From NCBI GenBank assembly GCA_047495785.1, contig JBLDXI010000017.1, positions 992,001 to 1,056,000 of the forward strand: DNA of 64,000 nt, in the 5' to 3' direction. Below, in pieces: positions 59,492 to 64,000 of this stretch. Below the pieces are notes generated by a model that ran no database searches, had not been told where the DNA came from, and saw only the letters and a list, made by a program, of their open reading frames with translations. The stretch is from Lepidodermella squamata (taxonomy: Eukaryota; Gastrotricha). Position numbers and translations under genes: made by a program. How positions within the stretch are numbered: position 1 is the stretch's first letter; each line of letters begins with the position of its first letter.

Positions 59492-60790
59492 TTTTGTTTT
59501 TTAGAAGCTCTTACGCCCAAGAGAGGGCAGTTTGGAAATATTTTGCTCTTGGAACTGACTGTTCCGTATATTCAGTATATTCAGTTGGTTACAAAAAGAC
59601 AATTAAAATAGGTGCTGAGGGCAGAAGCTGATTGATATCAAAAACCGATAGCGATTCCTTTTGGACCCAGATCGAGCTTATCTTGTGATGCGATTTCATT
59701 TAAAATGAAGTTCTCCAGTTTCCAGTGAACTATCGCATTGTAGTGGCGTCGCGACTAACAAAAAGAACTGCCTCCTCAGTACTCCTCAATTTAGAAATGG
59801 CCAGGTATCGGGTATCCGCATTCGACAGATAAATATTTTACATGCGTGTGATTTAAAATGGGAGTGCTGAATGATGGTGCTTGTTGACCAATCTCTCTCC
59901 GGTGTTGCTTATAAGAATTATGTAACGCAGACCACCAATAAATCGGTATCTCTCTCTCTGACCTGTCAATTGTACTCCCTCCAGCTGGGATTTATGATGC
60001 TCTAAGAAGCTGACAATAGCCTGCAGCGATTTCCGTAGAAATTCAGAAAATTGTGCTCAACAGAAACCTCAAACCCGCCGGTCATCCCAAATCCCAAGCC
60101 GAAGTTTCGCGCAACCTCCTCAGCTGCTACAATTATTCGCTAAGATAAATATTAAAGTAATGCGCAAATGTTTAAATTATTGTATTAGCAGTAAATTAAA
60201 TATTAGTTTTTTATTTACGTTTGATCTTGACCTGGCCCGCCGCGCGATATTTTTTCAAAAATGTTTCCCTCCTATATTGCTTTACGCCGTACTGTATTAG
60301 CCGAGTATACGGTTTATCTGGCTAAATTGCTATCTACTTACTCATATCGTTTTGCTCAATTCCTGCTGTATTATCTGCTGTTGCTCAATGATCCCGGTCT
60401 TCTTTTTTCTTCATCGATCTGATCGAACATTTTTATGCTGCTTCTCTTTTTTGGATTATACGGATATAGATCGGGGTTGCAATCTATGTGAATTCGTAAA
60501 CTGGGAGCATGACCATAGTTGCTGAAATGCTTCTACCAACCCCGATCTGCCACATGTAGTGAGTAATCCACATATTGATAGGTTTAGGGAGGTAGCCTGC
60601 TGACCATGAATTTTCGTAAATAGCGGTGTCATTCGCGGCCTCCAACGGCATGCAACCAAATCACCTAATGTGCCGTTAAAGTGAATAGTTTAAATTCAGC
60701 TGCTGCGTATAGGATTCTTTGATACAATTGCTTTGGCCGATAAAGATTTGATAGTTCTGTGGTGGTATTCATTTTAATCCCTCACCCTAA
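59492..60790. other. intergenic between the pogo element and the receptor fragment
   Basis: No gene is supported. An AATAAA followed by a tctctctctct run near 59940 looks like a worn LTR or 3' end but has no partner. A perfect 12-bp inverted repeat (agatcggggttg / caaccccgatct) at 60470-60481 and 60538-60549 could form a long stem-loop. Confidence 0.4.
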
Positions 60791-60799
60791 TGCTTACGA

Positions 60800-61045
60800 T
60801 CTCCGTAGATTCAGTGCTACATGCTGGCGTTTACGTTTTTCTCTAAAGCTCTTGATAATAGTCTTCATTTCAACCAGGTCAAAGATGGCGATGTTATCCA
60901 ACTGTAATTGACATGTGTTCAGCAGCCGTGTTGTACAGCTCGACGTCGGGTATGAATATATATGCCTGAATAAAATGATTATTTCAACTTTTAGTAAATA
61001 TAAGAGAGACCAACGCACAGCAGGCAAATTTAGCATTTTTATATT
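60800..61045 (-). pseudogene. truncated sixth receptor copy
   Basis: Reading the minus strand, 61045-60919 reproduces the end of the D-x-W-D exon (LNLPAV, splice donor) and the start of the DVELYN exon of receptor 5 with the intron between them. Next to it, at about 60910-60870, the stretch LQLDNIAIFDL ends at a splice donor exactly as the signal-peptide exon of the receptors does (INHIFDL, INKIFDL). The pieces are in the wrong order for a gene and nothing else of the receptor is present, so this is a rearranged fragment. The 127-bp part is identical to receptor 5, hence recent. Confidence 0.75.
60919..61045 (+). repeat. 127-bp perfect duplicate of receptor 5 sequence (55455-55581)
   Basis: Base-for-base identity over 127 bp, including intron sequence, in direct orientation 5.5 kb away. 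Both edges are abrupt: the flanks differ from the next base on. Confidence 0.95.
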
Positions 61046-61103
61046 GCGATTGCGTTCGTATGAATTTAACGTTTTTGTTGTTTGTATTCTCTAGATTTTT
61101 TTA

Positions 61104-62161
61104 ATGGAAGTTGCTGCTAGGCCAAATCACAATTTTGCTGTTCCATCTCCCAACACTCTTCAGTTTTCTTCGCAAACTTACAAAAAACGAACACATGGTG
61201 ACCATCATGTAGATGATGGCAATGAAATCAATGGATCATGGACCCTACGGGTTGAAATAGTGCTGGAAGCCGATTGCTATGGCAACGGCATGTATATTAA
61301 TGGGTCCGCTGCTGCTGAGTTCGGCGAAGATGTGATCGTGAAAAACATGCGGGTTTTGGGCGATATGCATATCGGCCGCGTTCAAGCTGATCTCATAAAA
61401 AGTCTAAGCGCTGGTGAGTTACGTGTTTCTGTGTGCTTTTTTGGAAATATTTCAATTTTCAAGTCGTCGTTTTTCGGATCTACTGTTCTCTTCGTAAATT
61501 ATTGCGATTTACTCTTATTCTCTAGCACCGGTTATTGTCACTTGAGGAAACTTCCTGAAGTTTTAGGAGCTTTGAATAATTTAGTGACATCCTTTCCTAG
61601 ACTTATGTCTCACACTGTGGCGCGGGCGCATTACAATTTAAAGCGATAAATACTTCCCATCTTTACTGGTGCGGCATTAGCTCGCAGCTCTTCGTTCTAT
61701 TGTTTGCGATTTGTAGCAAGTGCGAGGAGTAAAGCATCACTGCCGCCTCAGGCTACGTTTCATGGTAGTTAATAACAAGTTTGCTTGGCCGCGCAGGGAA
61801 TCAATGAAGCCCTTGTTGGTTTGCGGATGGGTTTAATTAGCTTCTTCGAGTTGTTTTGTTTATTTCAATTTTCTCATATATTCACATTCTTTGTTTGCAT
61901 TATTTTGTGTTTAATATTTTATAGAACTGCCGCAGATAGACTTGTCCGATCATAAATTCTGGTGGCCGGCTAACAAGCAGTGGCTGACGAAAGCGCGATA
62001 CACGCTCGATCAGTACGGCCTGAATGCTGAGTGTTCGATCGAATTTAAGACGGCTCGGCGGCCGCTCGTCGTACAGCTGCCGGATTTACAACTGCGAACG
62101 ATGCTTGTTGATTTTTCGGCCACCGTCTTCCGTGTCGTAATCCAAATCTGTAAAGAGCTAA
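61104..62161 (+). CDS. FERMT: kindlin (FERMT/UNC-112), 5' part only
   Basis: Two exons, 61104-61413 and 61925-62161, join in phase and encode the first 182 residues; the gene runs on past an intron that extends beyond the window. Kindlins bind integrin beta tails and PIP2 and help talin activate integrins at muscle and cell-matrix attachments. Diagnostic blocks are GSWTLRVEI, VLGDMHIGRV, the segment DLSDHKFWWPANKQWLTKAR followed by YTLDQYGLNAE, and LQLPDLQLR (F0 domain and start of F1). Exon 1 contains about 25 extra residues between the first strand and VLGDMHIG compared with the compact F0 of other kindlins, plus a 45-residue leader. A ttctctag acceptor lies just before the ATG, so a 5' untranslated exon or trans-splicing is likely. 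Confidence 0.9.
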
Positions 62162-64000
62162 GTGAGTAGTAGTTGCTTTCATTAATTAATTCATTTGTGT
62201 TTATTGGTAATTAAATATATCGGGTTCTCGAAAATTAATGTGCGCCATTGCAGCGTCATTTTCTCGCGTTTTGGTAATAATATAACAATAATGCGATGAG
62301 ATAAAATTGTCCATTTTGTGCCCGGCGCTTATAATAGCTTTTAATTTTCGCGAAATATTCTGCACGCGTTCTAGATGTCACGCAGGTCTCATTTCAACGC
62401 ATCTGTTTAATGTTTGCTGAAAATGAGGTGACAAAATGTCCTTTTGTGATCTCGTCTCACAGGTGCTTAATACGCGTCTTGTGGCTGCGGTTTCTGAACC
62501 GTAGCAAATTCGCTGGTCAAACCTCAAGCCACATATGGCCTGCGTAAATACCTGCGTTGGTACACAGCGTAAAGTAACGTCTTGAGGGTCAACGCGCACT
62601 AAATATGCGCTCTTGACACTGCGCCGCCGCCGCGCCAAACTTTGCTCTCATTAAGGAGGAGTGTTTGAGTACGTGACTGGTTCGGCAATTCAGTTCCGGC
62701 GGCTGACAATACCTGAACTTGGCATTCATCCGCGACGTGCGAAATGCAACAAGGGAAACGGAAAAAAACCGCAGTCCGATAATTCAATCTTCTTCTTAGT
62801 CTTCGTTATATATGCGATGAGTGCAAGTCTTTTTGGCGCCGTTTTTATGCTCCCAGCTTGGATTTGTTTTTGTCGCTGAGCAAATATGAGCGGCCTATGT
62901 AAGAAGAAAATTAGTAGGCGGATGTAATGCATAGAATAAAAAATCGTGTGACAGCGTTGTTATACGGCGCCGATTTGGGGCCCTTGTATACTCCGAACTC
63001 AGCATAATATAATATCGCTGTCAGCGCGCCTTGTATTCTAGTAGTTGTTATCGCTGCTTGCGTTTATTTTTCCTCCAACGATGATGTCATGATTACTATT
63101 TTTATTAGTTGCGCGATGGTCTGATGTAATATACCTAATACAAAAAAGAGCAGCGATGTTGTTTTGTTTAGGCCGTGTTTACCGCCCCGGCCGGAATTTT
63201 TCCCATCGTATCGCGGGTTTAGTTAAACATCTGGGCATCGATTTTTTTTGTGTTCGATTTTTCGCGTCCGTCTCAAGTGTGAACCATAAACACAGCGAAA
63301 TATCGGGCGGAAACAACTGCTCATTTTTGTTTACCCGCTGTCAAACGACTAGTATGGTGCCTATTGTTATTGATATAAACTGGCCAGTTGTAGTGCCAAC
63401 AGACGCTGGGCACTCGAGAGTGGCACTGAGTGTTGTGTGTATGGGTCAAAAAGCCTGTGCTGGTTATTTGTTTTGTATATTGCCGAGTGGCCTGCGAGGT
63501 CAGCGAGACGCCTGTTCTGCGCTCTGCTTTTCGCCCAGATTACAACGTTGCGCAATTTTCGGGTGGCGAAAACAAACCCTTACCGAAGCACGTTTTCGTG
63601 GGAAGCCGAGACCGAGCCATTATTTACAAGCAAAGAATACAGGGACAATGAATAAACGCGCATTATAATGTGATTAACAATGATAATGATGATAACAAGA
63701 AAATATATTAGGCCATGTGCGCCCTGTTTCGCCCGGTTGGATACAACAAGAAGCGGCCGAAGTGAGTGCGCATCGACTTGAAAACGCAAACTGTTTACGT
63801 TTACGATGCACCGAACTATAACCGAGAGAGAGCTTTCAATTTTGTTTATATCGCACGGATAGAATGTATACACTATATCAAGGTAATCGGTTAGTTATTA
63901 CCTGGAACGGAACCCGTCTGCGTTCTGCTGCTCATCGCCGCCCGACGCCCTAATTAGTTTGTTGGAGCTTCACGCACAATCAATACAAAATGCGAAATAT
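62162..64000 (+). other. kindlin intron 2 (continues beyond the window)
   Basis: Begins with a gtgagt donor and shows no further kindlin exon before the window end, so the intron is at least 1.8 kb, long for this region. Its texture (GCGC words, TAATAT stretches) resembles the Msx desert, which suggests intronic control elements. The 170-codon open frame at 63156-63668 has no domain or splice support. Confidence 0.55.

Noticed and set aside
63156-63668. 170-codon open frame on the plus strand in kindlin intron 2
   Set aside because: No signal peptide, domain, splice site or paralogue; composition is that of the surrounding GC/TAAT-rich DNA.

Overview
This is invertebrate nuclear DNA, not bacterial. 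Nearly every gene is split by short introns with GT...AG ends, and all the reading frames rebuild in phase across them. The gene content is animal: an Msx homeobox gene, kindlin, harmonin/whirlin-type PDZ protein, annexin, nicotinic-type receptors, complex I and COX assembly factors. Small introns, very short same-strand intergenic gaps and pyrimidine-rich AG sites just before several start codons suggest a compact ecdysozoan such as a nematode or a close ally. The short CCCTAA run and the non-nematode-like domain content keep the phylum open.

Layout. 0.2-4.2 kb: three minus-strand paralogues encoding small secreted proteins of unknown function. 4.2-16.5 kb: an Msx homeobox gene (minus strand, 8.7-10.4 kb) in a gene desert rich in GCGCGC and TAAT words. 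16.5-27.4 kb: a head-to-tail minus-strand series NDUFB8, COX16, QTRT2, ABHD-B, ABHD-A, some separated by only 42-83 bp. The two ABHD genes are tandem duplicates; the large intron of ABHD-A holds LINE and SINE debris. 28.6-36.2 kb: plus-strand harmonin/whirlin-like gene, intronless in its coding part, followed closely by a gene that joins a DZANK1-like N-terminal half to eight annexin repeats. 36.7-39.8 kb: a minus-strand secreted or membrane-anchored protein resembling the DUF7042-DUF7045 family, convergent with the annexin gene. 39.8-42.4 kb: second GC/TAAT desert. 42.4-56.2 kb: five minus-strand alpha-type nicotinic receptor-like genes, interrupted by a plus-strand serine carboxypeptidase. 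57.3-59.5 kb: a complete pogo-like DNA transposon with 17-bp terminal inverted repeats, TA target duplications and an uninterrupted two-exon transposase. 60.8-61.05 kb: a broken sixth receptor fragment including a 127-bp perfect copy of receptor 5. 61.1 kb to the window end: the first two coding exons of a kindlin (FERMT/UNC-112) gene and part of its next intron.

The genes are not one pathway. The main themes are local tandem duplication (secreted family, ABHD pair, receptor array), operon-like packing of mitochondrial housekeeping genes, and one unusual domain fusion (DZANK1-like plus octo-annexin). Exon joins were made by hand from frame continuity and paralogue comparison; every multi-exon gene called as complete sums to a whole number of codons.
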